This document shows, piece after piece, positions 55,795 to 64,000 of a DNA stretch of 64,000 bases. The stretch is from Myroides sp. NP-2 (GTDB taxonomy: Bacteria; Bacteroidota; Bacteroidia; Flavobacteriales; Flavobacteriaceae): positions 1 to 64,000 of the forward strand of contig NZ_JACHTD010000006.1 in assembly GCF_014145665.1 (NCBI RefSeq), given 5' to 3'. The notes under the pieces are model-generated. The model saw nothing but the letters and a program-made list of their open reading frames with translations, had not been told where the DNA came from and searched no databases. The stretch's first letter is position 1, and each line of letters begins with the position of its first letter. Made by a program: the position numbers and the translations under genes.

Positions 55795-56502
55795 TTAAAT
55801 TTTACTTGTACGAAAGAGTCGATCCCATAAGGTAGTATAAAAACCGAAATTTGTTTGGGGATCTAAGTGATGTCTATTGTGAAAACTCGCTGTTCCCAAC
55901 CAACTCACCCAGCCTTTAGTTCGCAAAGCTCTAACTTTATTAAAGTGACCTATGGTTCCCCAAATCACGTTGATTATCAAATAAATACCAACCGCAACAT
56001 AGTGAAAGGGATATACATAGAGAACGACAAGAAGCATAGCTCCAAATCCAAGAGCTTCAAACGGGCTCAACACAAAAAGACTCAATGCATTTACCCCGAT
56101 ATGTTCGTGGTGCTTTTGATGAATAAAGCGATACAACAACTTAGCATGGGCTAGTTTGTGAAAACAGTACATCAGGAAATCGACAATCAGAATCAAAACT
56201 AACAATTGAATCAGGACAACGCCCCACTTTGGTGCGGTAAAATCGACGATCAAATAGCCCTGTTTCCAGGTAAAAGCACCCAAGACAAAAACCAATACGT
56301 TACAGCCCCAAGTCGAGAGTACAGCCCACACATCAGATCGTACAATAGGTTGAACGTCGTTGACCTCAACGCTATTCTTTCGCAACCTATGCCAAATTAC
56401 ATAGAGAGACAAAGAGGCTAGTATCAAAGCTAAATTCAGCACTGCTCCTAAAGCTGTGATAACTTTGAAATCACTGTGAAATAACTGTTCGATTTGACTC
56501 AT
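55795..56502 (-). CDS. Fatty acid hydroxylase superfamily (sterol desaturase-like) protein
   Basis: Integral membrane di-iron protein of 235 residues with about four helices. The histidine clusters HKLAHAKLLYRFIHQKHHEH and, near the C-terminus, HNRHHLDP form the expected metal ligands. Members hydroxylate or desaturate lipids or carotenoids. The substrate here is unknown and no carotenoid or sterol genes are adjacent. It lies 52 bases upstream of, and in the opposite direction to, no shared operon: the next gene on the right ends at its own terminator. Confidence 0.85.
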   Translation of the reverse strand: MSQIEQLFHSDFKVITALGAVLNLALILASLSLYVIWHRLRKNSVEVNDVQPIVRSDVWAVLSTWGCNVLVFVLGAFTWKQGYLIVDFTAPKWGVVLIQLLVLILIVDFLMYCFHKLAHAKLLYRFIHQKHHEHIGVNALSLFVLSPFEALGFGAMLLVVLYVYPFHYVAVGIYLIINVIWGTIGHFNKVRALRTKGWVSWLGTASFHNRHHLDPQTNFGFYTTLWDRLFRTSKI

Positions 56503-56514
56503 GTAATTCCTATT

Positions 56515-56546
56515 TATAAAAAAAATCCTTGCTAAACAACAAGGAC
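56515..56546 (-). terminator. Terminator of the M28/SDR/SprT/manC run
   Basis: The arms TCCTTG and CAAGGA with an 8-base loop are followed by eight or nine T on the minus strand, just after the mannose-1-phosphate guanylyltransferase stop codon. Confidence 0.8.
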
Positions 56547-56554
56547 TTCTTCAT

Positions 56555-57625
56555 CTATTTTGTTTTCTTAGCCTCGATATACTGACTAACTGTTTTAATT
56601 TCTTGTTCCTTTTTCTTCGGATAGATCAATAGAATGTCTTCTTTATCCACGACAATATAATCACTTAATCCGTCAATTATCACACGTTTTCCTTTATCTG
56701 ATCTCACGATGTTATTGGTAGCATCATTGAAATATACGTCTGCATTAACGACTGCGTTATCTGAGATATCTTTGGGTAGCTTGTCGTAGAGCGACCCCCA
56801 AGTACCGAGGTCATTCCAATCAAAGGTCGCTGGCAAAACGTAAACGTTATTCGCTTTTTCCATTACCGCATAGTCGATAGAGATATCTGCTGCCTTGGAG
56901 TAATTTTCGTCTATAAAAGCCTTTTCTTGATCGGTATTAAGTAAATCATACCCCGCGTCAAAAAGCTCGCTCATTTCGGGCTGAAAATTAGAAAAAGCAT
57001 CTAAGATCGCACTAACACTCCACACAAAAATACCCGAATTCCACAAGAAGTGTCTACTTTGGATGAACTTTCTCGCCGTGACGTAGTCTGGCTTTTCTCT
57101 GAATTGAACTACTTTTTTAATTGGTCTTGAGTCTAGTTTATTGAATTCAATATAGCCGTATCCCGTATTGGGAAAAGTAGGGAGTATACCCAAGGTCATC
57201 AAGACTTGATCTCTTTCGCACACATCAAAGGTACGTTGTAAATTAGAGACAAATTGAAGTTCATCTTCAATCCAATGGTCGCTAGGTGCAACTACCATTA
57301 CCGCATCAGGGTTGAGCTTTTTTATCTTCATCGCTGCGTACAAAATACACGGTGCAGTATTTCGCATGGCAGGTTCTAGTATTATATTAGTAGATGCTAC
57401 AGCTGGCAATTGTTCTTGAACGATTGTTTTATAATTCTCATGCGTCAAGATCAAAATATTTTCTTTTGGGATTAACTGAGACAATCGCATAAACGTTTTC
57501 TGGATCAAGGTTTCCCCTGACCCTAACATATCGTGGAACTGTTTGGGGAATTCTGGAGTACTAACTGGCCAAAAACGCGAACCAACTCCTCCCGCCATTA
57601 CAACAGCATAATAATTCGAACTCAT
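56555..57625 (-). CDS. Mannose-1-phosphate guanylyltransferase
   Basis: Nucleotidyltransferase making GDP-mannose from mannose-1-phosphate and GTP, for surface polysaccharide or glycoprotein synthesis. The 356 residues hold only the transferase domain: the loop AGGVGSRFWPVSTPEFPKQF (about 11-30), VVAPSDHWI, FREKPD and WNSGIFVW. The C-terminal isomerase cupin of bifunctional ManC proteins is missing. It starts 10 bases after the SprT-like gene and is last in the operon. Confidence 0.93.
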   Translation of the reverse strand: MSSNYYAVVMAGGVGSRFWPVSTPEFPKQFHDMLGSGETLIQKTFMRLSQLIPKENILILTHENYKTIVQEQLPAVASTNIILEPAMRNTAPCILYAAMKIKKLNPDAVMVVAPSDHWIEDELQFVSNLQRTFDVCERDQVLMTLGILPTFPNTGYGYIEFNKLDSRPIKKVVQFREKPDYVTARKFIQSRHFLWNSGIFVWSVSAILDAFSNFQPEMSELFDAGYDLLNTDQEKAFIDENYSKAADISIDYAVMEKANNVYVLPATFDWNDLGTWGSLYDKLPKDISDNAVVNADVYFNDATNNIVRSDKGKRVIIDGLSDYIVVDKEDILLIYPKKKEQEIKTVSQYIEAKKTK

Positions 57626-57635
57626 ACTATTCTTC

Positions 57636-58259
57636 TTATTGTTTTACAACATAATGTGTCATCATTTCAACTTCGGCGTTTGCCTTGAAGACAAACAATC
57701 GCCCTGTTGCTACTTCTAAACACTCAAATCGTTTTACTCGTAAAGGACCTCGTTTAAACACCTTGCCATTATGCGTTTTGAAATGACTTCCCAAGGGTAT
57801 TTCATATACAAAACACTGGTTAGTGCCTTTTTCTACTGCATCATACATGCGCATTGCGATAGACAAGCGCTCATCAGTATCGCTACTTGCAGCGGGATTT
57901 CTAAAGTGATTGGCCAATAAAGGCAACAATCGATCTGGAAAGACCTCTGGTCGTAAAAAAGGCAACATGAGTAAGCGAAACGTTTGCTTCCACTCCACAC
58001 CATGCGGTTTGATCGTTCCTCCATACTTCTGAAAAGCTACTAAGTGTGCAATTTCGTGAATTAACGTCATCAAAAAACGGTAAGGATTGAGATTGGAGTT
58101 GATCGTAATCAAGTGTTTGCCGTCGAATCCTCTCGTATAGTCACCGTGTCTTGTTACCCTTTCATTCACAATTTTCAGGTGAATGTGGTAGTGTTTAATC
58201 AATTCAAAAGCTGCATCTAAAGCTTGTTCTGGTAAATAGGGTTTGAGTATCGTAATCAA
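57636..58259 (-). CDS. SprT-like zinc metalloprotease domain protein
   Basis: Protein of 207 residues with the SprT/gluzincin site HEIAH (His68, Glu69, His72) and a probable third ligand at His86. SprT-like domains relate to SPRTN, which degrades DNA-protein crosslinks, but the function of this short bacterial form is not established. The start is unusual: no ATG precedes the domain, and TTG at 58259 gives MITILKPYLPEQALD. It lies 12 bases after the SDR gene and 10 before the guanylyltransferase. Confidence 0.85.
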   Translation of the reverse strand: MITILKPYLPEQALDAAFELIKHYHIHLKIVNERVTRHGDYTRGFDGKHLITINSNLNPYRFLMTLIHEIAHLVAFQKYGGTIKPHGVEWKQTFRLLMLPFLRPEVFPDRLLPLLANHFRNPAASSDTDERLSIAMRMYDAVEKGTNQCFVYEIPLGSHFKTHNGKVFKRGPLRVKRFECLEVATGRLFVFKANAEVEMMTHYVVKQ

Positions 58260-58271
58260 TCTATTGTTTTT

Positions 58272-58952
58272 TTAAGGGGTGGTACTCGAAGCTTGCAGTA
58301 CTTTACCATTAAAATATTTATTTCCCGTAAGTGCGAAATCACAAATGTATTCCCCAATTTCTTCAGGCATTAAAGGCGCTTGATAACCCGGAAAGGCTTC
58401 TTCTAACATTTCCGTTTGAACAGCTCCTAAGGCAATTACATTAAAAGAAATCCCTTTCTCTTTGTATTCTTCCGCGAGGAGTTCGCTCAAAATAATCACT
58501 GCTCCTTTACTCGAGCTATAGGCAGCTAATCCGCCAAACTTCATTGTCCCTTGCACACCTCCCATACTGCTGATAGTCACCACATGGCTATTTACAACAA
58601 AATAGGGAATACACAGTTGAACCAAACGAGCCAGTCCAAATACATTTACTTTATAAACCCACTCGAATTCATCTTGTGTTATTTCTTCAAAAGGCTTATT
58701 CACTAAAGCACCAGCATTGTTAATCAAAATATCTACATGCCCCCATTGGGTAGCGACATAGTCTCTTACTTGCTGCAAATCTGCTTCTACTGTCAGATCA
58801 ATTTCCAAACAAGTTACATTTTCAATCGCTGCTAATGCAGCAGCTTTTTTTCGAGAAACGGCTAAAACTTTATGCCCTTTTTCCGCTAGTATTTTCACTG
58901 TTTCTAATCCAATACCGCGGCTTGTTCCCGTAACAATAATATGTTTCATCAT
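58272..58952 (-). CDS. Short-chain dehydrogenase/reductase
   Basis: NAD(P)-dependent SDR of 226 residues. The cofactor loop is TGTSRGIG (8-15), the core NNAG and the catalytic Ser-Tyr-Lys in SSMGG...YSSSKGA. Arg12 in the loop suggests NADPH. The substrate is unknown. Its start overlaps the M28 peptidase stop by one base (TAATG), so the two are translated together, although their reactions have no obvious link. Confidence 0.9.
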   Translation of the reverse strand: MMKHIIVTGTSRGIGLETVKILAEKGHKVLAVSRKKAAALAAIENVTCLEIDLTVEADLQQVRDYVATQWGHVDILINNAGALVNKPFEEITQDEFEWVYKVNVFGLARLVQLCIPYFVVNSHVVTISSMGGVQGTMKFGGLAAYSSSKGAVIILSELLAEEYKEKGISFNVIALGAVQTEMLEEAFPGYQAPLMPEEIGEYICDFALTGNKYFNGKVLQASSTTP

Positions 58953-59899
58953 TAGTTTTTCAATCTAATTTCACCAGAGGGTAAGTTAATCAATTTTTCT
59001 ACGACAGGAACAAATTTCGCTGTAAGTTCAGTCATAAAAGGTATATCCATTAGATGGGCTTCGTCCTTGACGTGGTGGTAATATTTGAAGTTTTCAAAAT
59101 CTGAAGAACTAAACGTCTGACTTGGTATTTTATAGGCTAAATAAAACGGGTAGTTATCTGAGCGTTTAAACAATTGCATTTTTTCTGCTTCTTCAAATCT
59201 ACCTGCGAGATTTTCGCCTGCTATTTCATTAATTTTAGCGGCTAGGTTGCTCTGGTCATAGCCTGTAATAAAGGTGGTATACTCACGAGTCATCGGCACA
59301 CCTAACATTTCGAAATTCAGCATAAGCACAACGTTTGCCTCTTCACTTTTTAAGCGATTCGCCAAGTGTTCTGATCCTAAAAGGCCTACTTCTTCAGCAG
59401 TAAAAAAGCACACTAACACGGTGCGTTTCATGTCTTTTTGGGAGAGGTTACGCGCTAATTCCAATAGGATACTAACACCTGAGGCATTGTCATTCGCACC
59501 GTTAGCAATCGAATCTCCAGCAATGGCCGTTTGAATTCCTATGTGATCGTAATGCGCACCGAGAACCACAATTTCATTTTTCAACTGAGGGTCTTTTCCC
59601 GGAATAACTCCAACGACATTCCACGTATTCGCTACCTTAGTCAGTTCATCTTCGTATCGCTCAAAATAAGGTTCAATACCGTATGCTTTCAACTCCTTTG
59701 TCAAGTAGGTTGCCGCTTTGATATTCCCTTCTTTTCCTGAGTCTCTGCCCAATAACTCATCAGACGCTAAGTAGTTTAACGTCGTGCTTATGTTTGTAGC
59801 GGATACCTCCTCTTTGCGTTGTTCCGATATAGTCGTCGTCGCAGTACAAGAAGCCAAAAAAATTGCTCCTAAAAAACTTATATACTTCACTTTTAACAT
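58952..59899 (-). CDS. M28 family zinc aminopeptidase lipoprotein
   Basis: Exported aminopeptidase of 315 residues from the ATG at 59899. The lipoprotein signal ends IFLASC (Cys18). The M28 metal site is seen in LGAHYDHIGI, GANDNASGVSILLELARN, CFFTAEEVGLLGS and the region near YDQ, and a His lies near the C-terminus (YHHVKDEAHLMD). It should cleave N-terminal residues from peptides outside the cytoplasm. It is the first gene of a run with the SDR, SprT-like and guanylyltransferase genes. Confidence 0.92.
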   Translation of the reverse strand: MLKVKYISFLGAIFLASCTATTTISEQRKEEVSATNISTTLNYLASDELLGRDSGKEGNIKAATYLTKELKAYGIEPYFERYEDELTKVANTWNVVGVIPGKDPQLKNEIVVLGAHYDHIGIQTAIAGDSIANGANDNASGVSILLELARNLSQKDMKRTVLVCFFTAEEVGLLGSEHLANRLKSEEANVVLMLNFEMLGVPMTREYTTFITGYDQSNLAAKINEIAGENLAGRFEEAEKMQLFKRSDNYPFYLAYKIPSQTFSSSDFENFKYYHHVKDEAHLMDIPFMTELTAKFVPVVEKLINLPSGEIRLKN

Positions 59900-59966
59900 G
59901 CTCCAAAAATACAAAATACACTTCTTATTTTACAGTGTTTTTGCATTAGTTTATAGTAAAAAAACA

Positions 59967-59995
59967 AAAAAAGCTTGCAAATTGCAAGCTTTTCA
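59967..59995 (-). terminator. Terminator of the pyruvate dehydrogenase genes
   Basis: The 12-bp stem AAAAGCTTGCAA...TTGCAAGCTTTT has a 1-base loop and an A-run that becomes a T-run on the minus strand, 20 bases after the E2 stop codon. Confidence 0.88.
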
Positions 59996-60014
59996 TTTAT
60001 TTCCGATGTATTGA

Positions 60015-61652
60015 TTAGGCCAGCATGGTAACTGGGTTCTCAATATAACTTCTCAGCGTTTGTAAGAATTGCGCTCCGGTAGCACCATCGACTGTTCTAT
60101 GGTCACAAGCCAAAGTAACAGTCATCGTATTTCCAACAACTATCTGACCGTTTTTAACTACTGGTTTTTCAACGATAGCCCCTACAGATAAAATTGCAGA
60201 GTTCGGTTGATTGATAATTGATGTAAACGACTGAATACCAAACATTCCTAAATTAGAAACTGTAAAAGTACTGCCATCCATTTCTGCCGGTGTCAGTTTC
60301 TTTGTTTTCGCTTTACCTGCCAATTCTTTTACTTTTGCTCCAATGTGTGTTAAAGACATCTGATCTGTAAAAGGCAATACAGGTACCACTAAACCATCTT
60401 CTACTGCTACAGCAACTCCAATGTTGATATGGTTATTAAAAATCGTTGCGTTATCTGTCCATTGTGTATTCACTTGTGGGTGTTTACGCAAGGCCATTGC
60501 ACAAGCTTTCACTACCATATCATTGAAAGACACTTTTGTATCAGGCATTTCATTGATTAACTTACGAGAAGCCATGGCATTATCCATATCGATCTCGATA
60601 GTTAAGTAATAGTGAGGAGCTGTAAATTTAGATTCGGCTAAACGACGAGCAATTGTTTTGCGCATTTGTGAGTTTTTCACTTCTTCGAAGCTTACCTCAC
60701 CAGCAGGGATAAATGGTTTCACCTCTGGCGCAGTTGCTTGAGCAGCTGGGGCAACTGATTGTGCAGGAGCTTGCGCAGTAGCTGGAGTGAAGTTTTCAAC
60801 GTCGCGTTTAATAATGCGTCCGTTTTCTCCTGTTCCTTTTACTTGTGCAAGGTTAATTCCTTTCTCTTCAGCAATTTTTTTAGCCAAAGGCGAAACGAAT
60901 ACACGTCCTCCATTTGATGATGCCGCAGGCGTTGCTACAACTTCTGCTGCAGGTGTAGCAGCTTTTGGTGCTTCAACAGGGGCAGCTGTTTCTGCTGGAG
61001 TTGCGACAACTCCACCATTTTTTGCTCCTTCTACTAGGGCCGTAACATCCGTCCCAGCAGGACCTAAAATAGCTAAAACGCTGTCAATAGGCGCTGATTC
61101 ACCTTCTTGAATTCCTACATATAAAAGAGTTCCTGCTTCAAAAGCTTCAAATTCCATTGTTGCTTTATCTGTTTCGATCTCTGCTAAGATATCTCCCTCT
61201 TCTACTTTATCACCTACCTTTTTTATCCAGCTTGCAACAGTACCTTCCGTCATTGTATCACTTAAACGGGGCATTGTGATTACTTTTACTCCCGCAGGAA
61301 TTGCTGCTGGAGCAGGGCTAGCCGTATTTTCAACTGCTTTAGGCGCTTCTGCTTCCACTGCTTTTTCAGCAACAGGAGCTGATCCACCACCTAATAGTGC
61401 AGTGATATCTTCACCTTCTTTTCCAATAATAGCAAGAAGCGAGTCAACTGGAGCAGCTTCTCCTTCTTGTAATCCAATGTATAACAATGTACCTTCATAA
61501 AAAGATTCAAATTCCATTGTTGCTTTGTCTGTTTCAATCTCAGCAAGGATATCACCTTCTGAAACCTTATCTCCAACTTTCTTTAACCAAGCCGCAACAA
61601 CACCTTCTGTCATGGTGTCACTTAAGCGAGGCATTGTAATTACTTCTGCCAT
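60015..61652 (-). CDS. Pyruvate dehydrogenase E2, dihydrolipoamide acetyltransferase
   Basis: Core enzyme of the pyruvate dehydrogenase complex, 545 residues. Two lipoyl domains are present, with the lipoylated lysines at 43 and 163 in identical ETDKATMEFE segments 120 residues apart. Ala/Pro-rich linkers join them. A peripheral-subunit-binding domain follows (VSPLAKKIAEEKGINLAQVKGTGENGRIIKRDVE, about 255-290). The acetyltransferase domain ends in DHRTVDGATG with His518 and Asp522. It starts 9 bases after the E1-alpha gene. No E1-beta or E3 gene is adjacent. Confidence 0.95.
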   Translation of the reverse strand: MAEVITMPRLSDTMTEGVVAAWLKKVGDKVSEGDILAEIETDKATMEFESFYEGTLLYIGLQEGEAAPVDSLLAIIGKEGEDITALLGGGSAPVAEKAVEAEAPKAVENTASPAPAAIPAGVKVITMPRLSDTMTEGTVASWIKKVGDKVEEGDILAEIETDKATMEFEAFEAGTLLYVGIQEGESAPIDSVLAILGPAGTDVTALVEGAKNGGVVATPAETAAPVEAPKAATPAAEVVATPAASSNGGRVFVSPLAKKIAEEKGINLAQVKGTGENGRIIKRDVENFTPATAQAPAQSVAPAAQATAPEVKPFIPAGEVSFEEVKNSQMRKTIARRLAESKFTAPHYYLTIEIDMDNAMASRKLINEMPDTKVSFNDMVVKACAMALRKHPQVNTQWTDNATIFNNHINIGVAVAVEDGLVVPVLPFTDQMSLTHIGAKVKELAGKAKTKKLTPAEMDGSTFTVSNLGMFGIQSFTSIINQPNSAILSVGAIVEKPVVKNGQIVVGNTMTVTLACDHRTVDGATGAQFLQTLRSYIENPVTMLA

Positions 61653-61661
61653 ATTATTTTA

Positions 61662-62660
61662 TTATAATCTATGAGGTAAAAAAGGGTAATTTTCTTGATC
61701 GTACACCACGTCGTACATCACATTAAGGTCTGGGAACGGAGATTCTTCAGCGAATTTCTCACATTCAGACACTAAATCTTTCACGCGTTGATCCATTGCT
61801 TCGATTTCGCTTTCTGTAGCGTAACCGTTTGCTTTGATCACATCCAACACTTGTGTAATTGGGTCGATTTTTTTGTACTCTTCTACTTCTTCTTTTGTGC
61901 GATAGTGTTGTGCATCGGACATAGAGTGCCCTCTATATCTATACGTTTTCATCTCTAATAAAGTAGGTCCGTCACCACGACGCGCTCTTTCGATCGCTTC
62001 GTACATTGCTTCGGCAACTTTTACAGGATTCATTCCGTCAACAGGACCACTTGGCATTTCATAACCTAATCCTAATTTCCAGATTTCAGAGTGATTCGCC
62101 GTACGCTCAACAGATGTTCCCATTGCATATCCATTGTTTTCAATAATGAACACCACTGGCAACTTCCAGTTCATTGCCATATTGAAAGTCTCATGCAATG
62201 ATCCTTGACGCGCAGCACCATCTCCAAAGTAACACATCGTTACTGCTTTTCTATCAAAATATTTATCTGCAAATGCCAATCCAGCTCCTAGAGGAATTTG
62301 TCCACCCACAATACCATGTCCTCCATAGAAGTTGTGCTCTTTAGAAAAAATGTGCATCGAACCTCCCAATCCTTGAGAAGTACCTGTTCCTTTCCCTAAC
62401 AACTCCGCCATAATTCTTCGTGGATCAACACCCAATCCGATTGGTTGTACGTGATTTCTGTATGCTGTAATCATTTTGTCTTTTGACAAATCCATTGCGT
62501 GTAAAGCTCCAGCCAAAACCGCTTCTTGCCCATTATACAAATGTAAGAACCCTCTTACTTTTTGTTGAATATATAAAGCTGCAAGCTTGTCTTCAAACTT
62601 TCTCCAAAATAGCATGTCTTCATACCACTTTAGATAAACTTCTTTTGTAATTTCTTTCAT
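61662..62660 (-). CDS. pdhA: Pyruvate dehydrogenase E1 component, alpha subunit
   Basis: Thiamine-diphosphate enzyme subunit of 332 residues, which decarboxylates pyruvate in the alpha2-beta2 E1. The ThDP motif is GDGAARQG...IIENN (about 166-197), and the regulatory-loop YRGHSMSDAQHYRTKEEV is present. It begins MKEITKEVYLKWYEDMLFWRKFEDKLAALY. The partner E1-beta must be encoded elsewhere. A TATTTTTG -7 element lies at 62738-62745, giving a leader of about 70 bases. Confidence 0.95.
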   Translation of the reverse strand: MKEITKEVYLKWYEDMLFWRKFEDKLAALYIQQKVRGFLHLYNGQEAVLAGALHAMDLSKDKMITAYRNHVQPIGLGVDPRRIMAELLGKGTGTSQGLGGSMHIFSKEHNFYGGHGIVGGQIPLGAGLAFADKYFDRKAVTMCYFGDGAARQGSLHETFNMAMNWKLPVVFIIENNGYAMGTSVERTANHSEIWKLGLGYEMPSGPVDGMNPVKVAEAMYEAIERARRGDGPTLLEMKTYRYRGHSMSDAQHYRTKEEVEEYKKIDPITQVLDVIKANGYATESEIEAMDQRVKDLVSECEKFAEESPFPDLNVMYDVVYDQENYPFLPHRL

Positions 62661-62737
62661 ATGACTTTACTTTTCATGAGTAGAAAACCTACTCTAAATA
62701 CAGACTTTGCTAAATACCCACTATTACTGTGGATAGG

Positions 62738-62745
62738 CAAAAATA
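62738..62745 (-). promoter_or_regulatory. -7 element of pdhA
   Basis: The minus strand reads TATTTTTG, matching TAnnTTTG, 77 bases before the ATG. The -33 box is unclear. Confidence 0.45.
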
Positions 62746-63048
62746 GCACATCTACCTTAGATTGAAAAATTTATTTGAAGTATTTTAAATTAGAACAATT
62801 ATTCTTTATATTTTTTAAGAAAATATTTAATTATCCTCGAACATTTCCTCTTAACAATACTATTAAATTAAGGCATCGACTTGGTTTGAAACCAATTATT
62901 CACAGTAGATTCAAGCTTTTTATAACAAAGATGTAGAAGAAGCAAAGGACGTATTCATTTTCTAAAATTTACCAAGAGGATCAAGTAGATCTTTCTATGA
63001 GCAACGACCTTTTGCAAACGTTCTTTCTCAGGGGCCTCTATTGGTAAA

Positions 63049-63094
63049 AAAACTAAGCCCTTCTGGAGATTATCTCTTCAAAGGGCTCAATTCA
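63049..63094 (-). terminator. Probable terminator of the phosphoesterase gene
   Basis: The arms AGCCCTT and AAGGGCT are joined by an interior loop and a second short stem. On the minus strand a T-run follows after TTAG. Confidence 0.65.
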
Positions 63095-63113
63095 CGCTTA
63101 AAATAAAATATAA

Positions 63114-64000
63114 TTAGGTAATTACTTCGGTATAGGTATTCCCAAAGCGATCAGTTACCATAACGGTAATGTTTTTCGCTTGGTCTGAGGGGCAAAACAA
63201 AAACATATGATCAGTCAATCCTGGCTCCACCCATTTTCGTTTTACGGGTAATTTAGGTCCTTCGTGCAGTTGCATACTCAAGGGATCTTTGGCTCTAACT
63301 CGGACCAAGGCTCCTTTTTCTACGCCATCTTCCAGCCAAACCCCTGTCCAATGTTCATCCCAATTCCAAATATTTACACTCCAATTGCCTGGGAAGTCAG
63401 GGTGTTCATCTTTTTTATACACCCTAAATTGGGTTTCCTTAGGAAGTCCTATTCCCTTGTAGTACCAGCTAAGTGCTGCACCGTTGACTTCGTATACCCC
63501 ATAGCCACTCGGCGTTCCATCTTGACAAATCGGACCACTCCACCAAGCACCACAAACTGTGCCATGGCAATGTTCGTATAGGTTGTCATTCAGTATAATA
63601 TTTTCATTAAAATGAGTATGTCCAGACATGAGATGCGCGTGATAAGGCGCTAGCAAGTTGTACAAATGCTTGCGATTACTAACCATAGCACCGAGTGATT
63701 TCTCGGCAGGATAGCGTTCGAAATGCCTTGTAAAGGACGGAATATGTTGAAATACAACTACCGTACTCCCATGGGGCACAAGAGCGAGGTCTTGCTCTAA
63801 CCACGCCAACTGGTTTTCGGTAATATATCCGATATACTCTTTGTCTTTTCCGATAAAAAACACATCGTTAAGCACAACATAATGAACGAGTCCGCGGTTA
63901 AATGAATAGTACTGTGGCCCATACATTGTGGTAAAAGTAGACGCAGATTTTTCGTCACTTCGCTGTTCTAAGTCCGCATCGTGGTTTCCGAACACTTGAA
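63114..64000 (-). CDS. Calcineurin-like metallophosphoesterase, N-terminus outside the window
   Basis: The visible 295 residues are the C-terminal part of a larger protein; the frame is open to the right edge. The GNHD motif (VFGNHDADLEQ) appears a few residues from the edge, so the first metal-binding motifs and any signal peptide lie beyond 64000. Further motifs are VVFQHIPSF and MSGHTHFNEN. The last ~150 residues match the beta-rich C-terminal domain of this family (KLPVKRKWVEPGLTDHMF...VTDRFGNTYTEVIT). Members are exported phosphoesterases; the substrate is unknown. Confidence 0.9.
   Translation of the reverse strand, partial: QVFGNHDADLEQRSDEKSASTFTTMYGPQYYSFNRGLVHYVVLNDVFFIGKDKEYIGYITENQLAWLEQDLALVPHGSTVVVFQHIPSFTRHFERYPAEKSLGAMVSNRKHLYNLLAPYHAHLMSGHTHFNENIILNDNLYEHCHGTVCGAWWSGPICQDGTPSGYGVYEVNGAALSWYYKGIGLPKETQFRVYKKDEHPDFPGNWSVNIWNWDEHWTGVWLEDGVEKGALVRVRAKDPLSMQLHEGPKLPVKRKWVEPGLTDHMFLFCPSDQAKNITVMVTDRFGNTYTEVIT

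Larger units (their letters stand above)
62661..63113. other. Intergenic region before pdhA
   Basis: It holds the pdhA -7 element (62738-62745), a small palindrome TTGGTTTgAAACCAA at 62881-62895 and the phosphoesterase terminator near 63055-63094. Between 62900 and 63050 I see no convincing open frame and no other structure. Confidence 0.55.

Overview
The window is core chromosome of a member of the Bacteroidota, almost certainly family Flavobacteriaceae. The evidence is low GC content, promoters of the TTTG/TTG-N19-TAnnTTTG type instead of sigma-70 boxes, few Shine-Dalgarno sequences, a HmuY/TonB-dependent receptor pair, an S46 dipeptidyl-peptidase, and an EF-G gene followed directly by rpsJ with no tuf between them. 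A Myroides-like genus is my guess; no 16S gene is present to confirm it. I see no prophage, intact insertion sequence, CRISPR array, tRNA or rRNA gene.

Layout. 1-663 is a repeat-rich spacer with a strong leftward promoter at its left edge. 664-5999 holds an M3 peptidase lipoprotein, a small lipoprotein, a luciferase-like oxidoreductase, xanthine phosphoribosyltransferase with a structured leader, and a methyltransferase. 6242-9816 is a two-gene haem-uptake operon (TonB receptor, then HmuY-like lipoprotein) with a perfect AT-rich palindrome over its promoter. 9959-11819 encodes two arginine-deiminase-fold enzymes (CtlX-like and DDAH-like). Citrate synthase, enolase and carA follow. 16137-33106 is one leftward block of 32 genes that joins the str, S10, spc and alpha operons (rpsL to rplQ). 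It has a clear promoter at 33160-33190, a terminator at 16071-16107 and two internal hairpins, before rpsD and between rpsJ and rplC.

33290-42269 carries single genes on both strands: an Omp85-type outer-membrane protein, rlmB, a rhomboid protease, rarA, a YjjG-like nucleotidase, radC, mpl and two small membrane proteins. 42270-42953 is a gene-poor spacer. 42954-45107 is a DPP7-type S46 peptidase. 45162-50944 is a complete mrpABCDEFG antiporter operon. 51119-53316 is obg-adk-hpt. The 740-base gap before purK/purE appears to encode an independent minus-strand small RNA with its own promoter and terminator. 55795-62660 carries a sterol-desaturase-like protein, an M28 peptidase/SDR/SprT/mannose-1-phosphate guanylyltransferase run, and the E1-alpha and E2 genes of pyruvate dehydrogenase. 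A calcineurin-like phosphoesterase is cut by the right edge.

Functionally the window is mostly translation, central carbon metabolism and purine salvage/synthesis. Several exported peptidases (M3, S46, M28) and the citrulline/arginine-type hydrolases fit a peptide- and amino-acid-using lifestyle. No unmistakable new multi-gene system is present. The most promising undescribed elements are regulatory RNA and DNA: the small RNA beside purK, the rpsD and rpsJ-rplC hairpins, the xpt leader, and the palindrome on the haem operon promoter.
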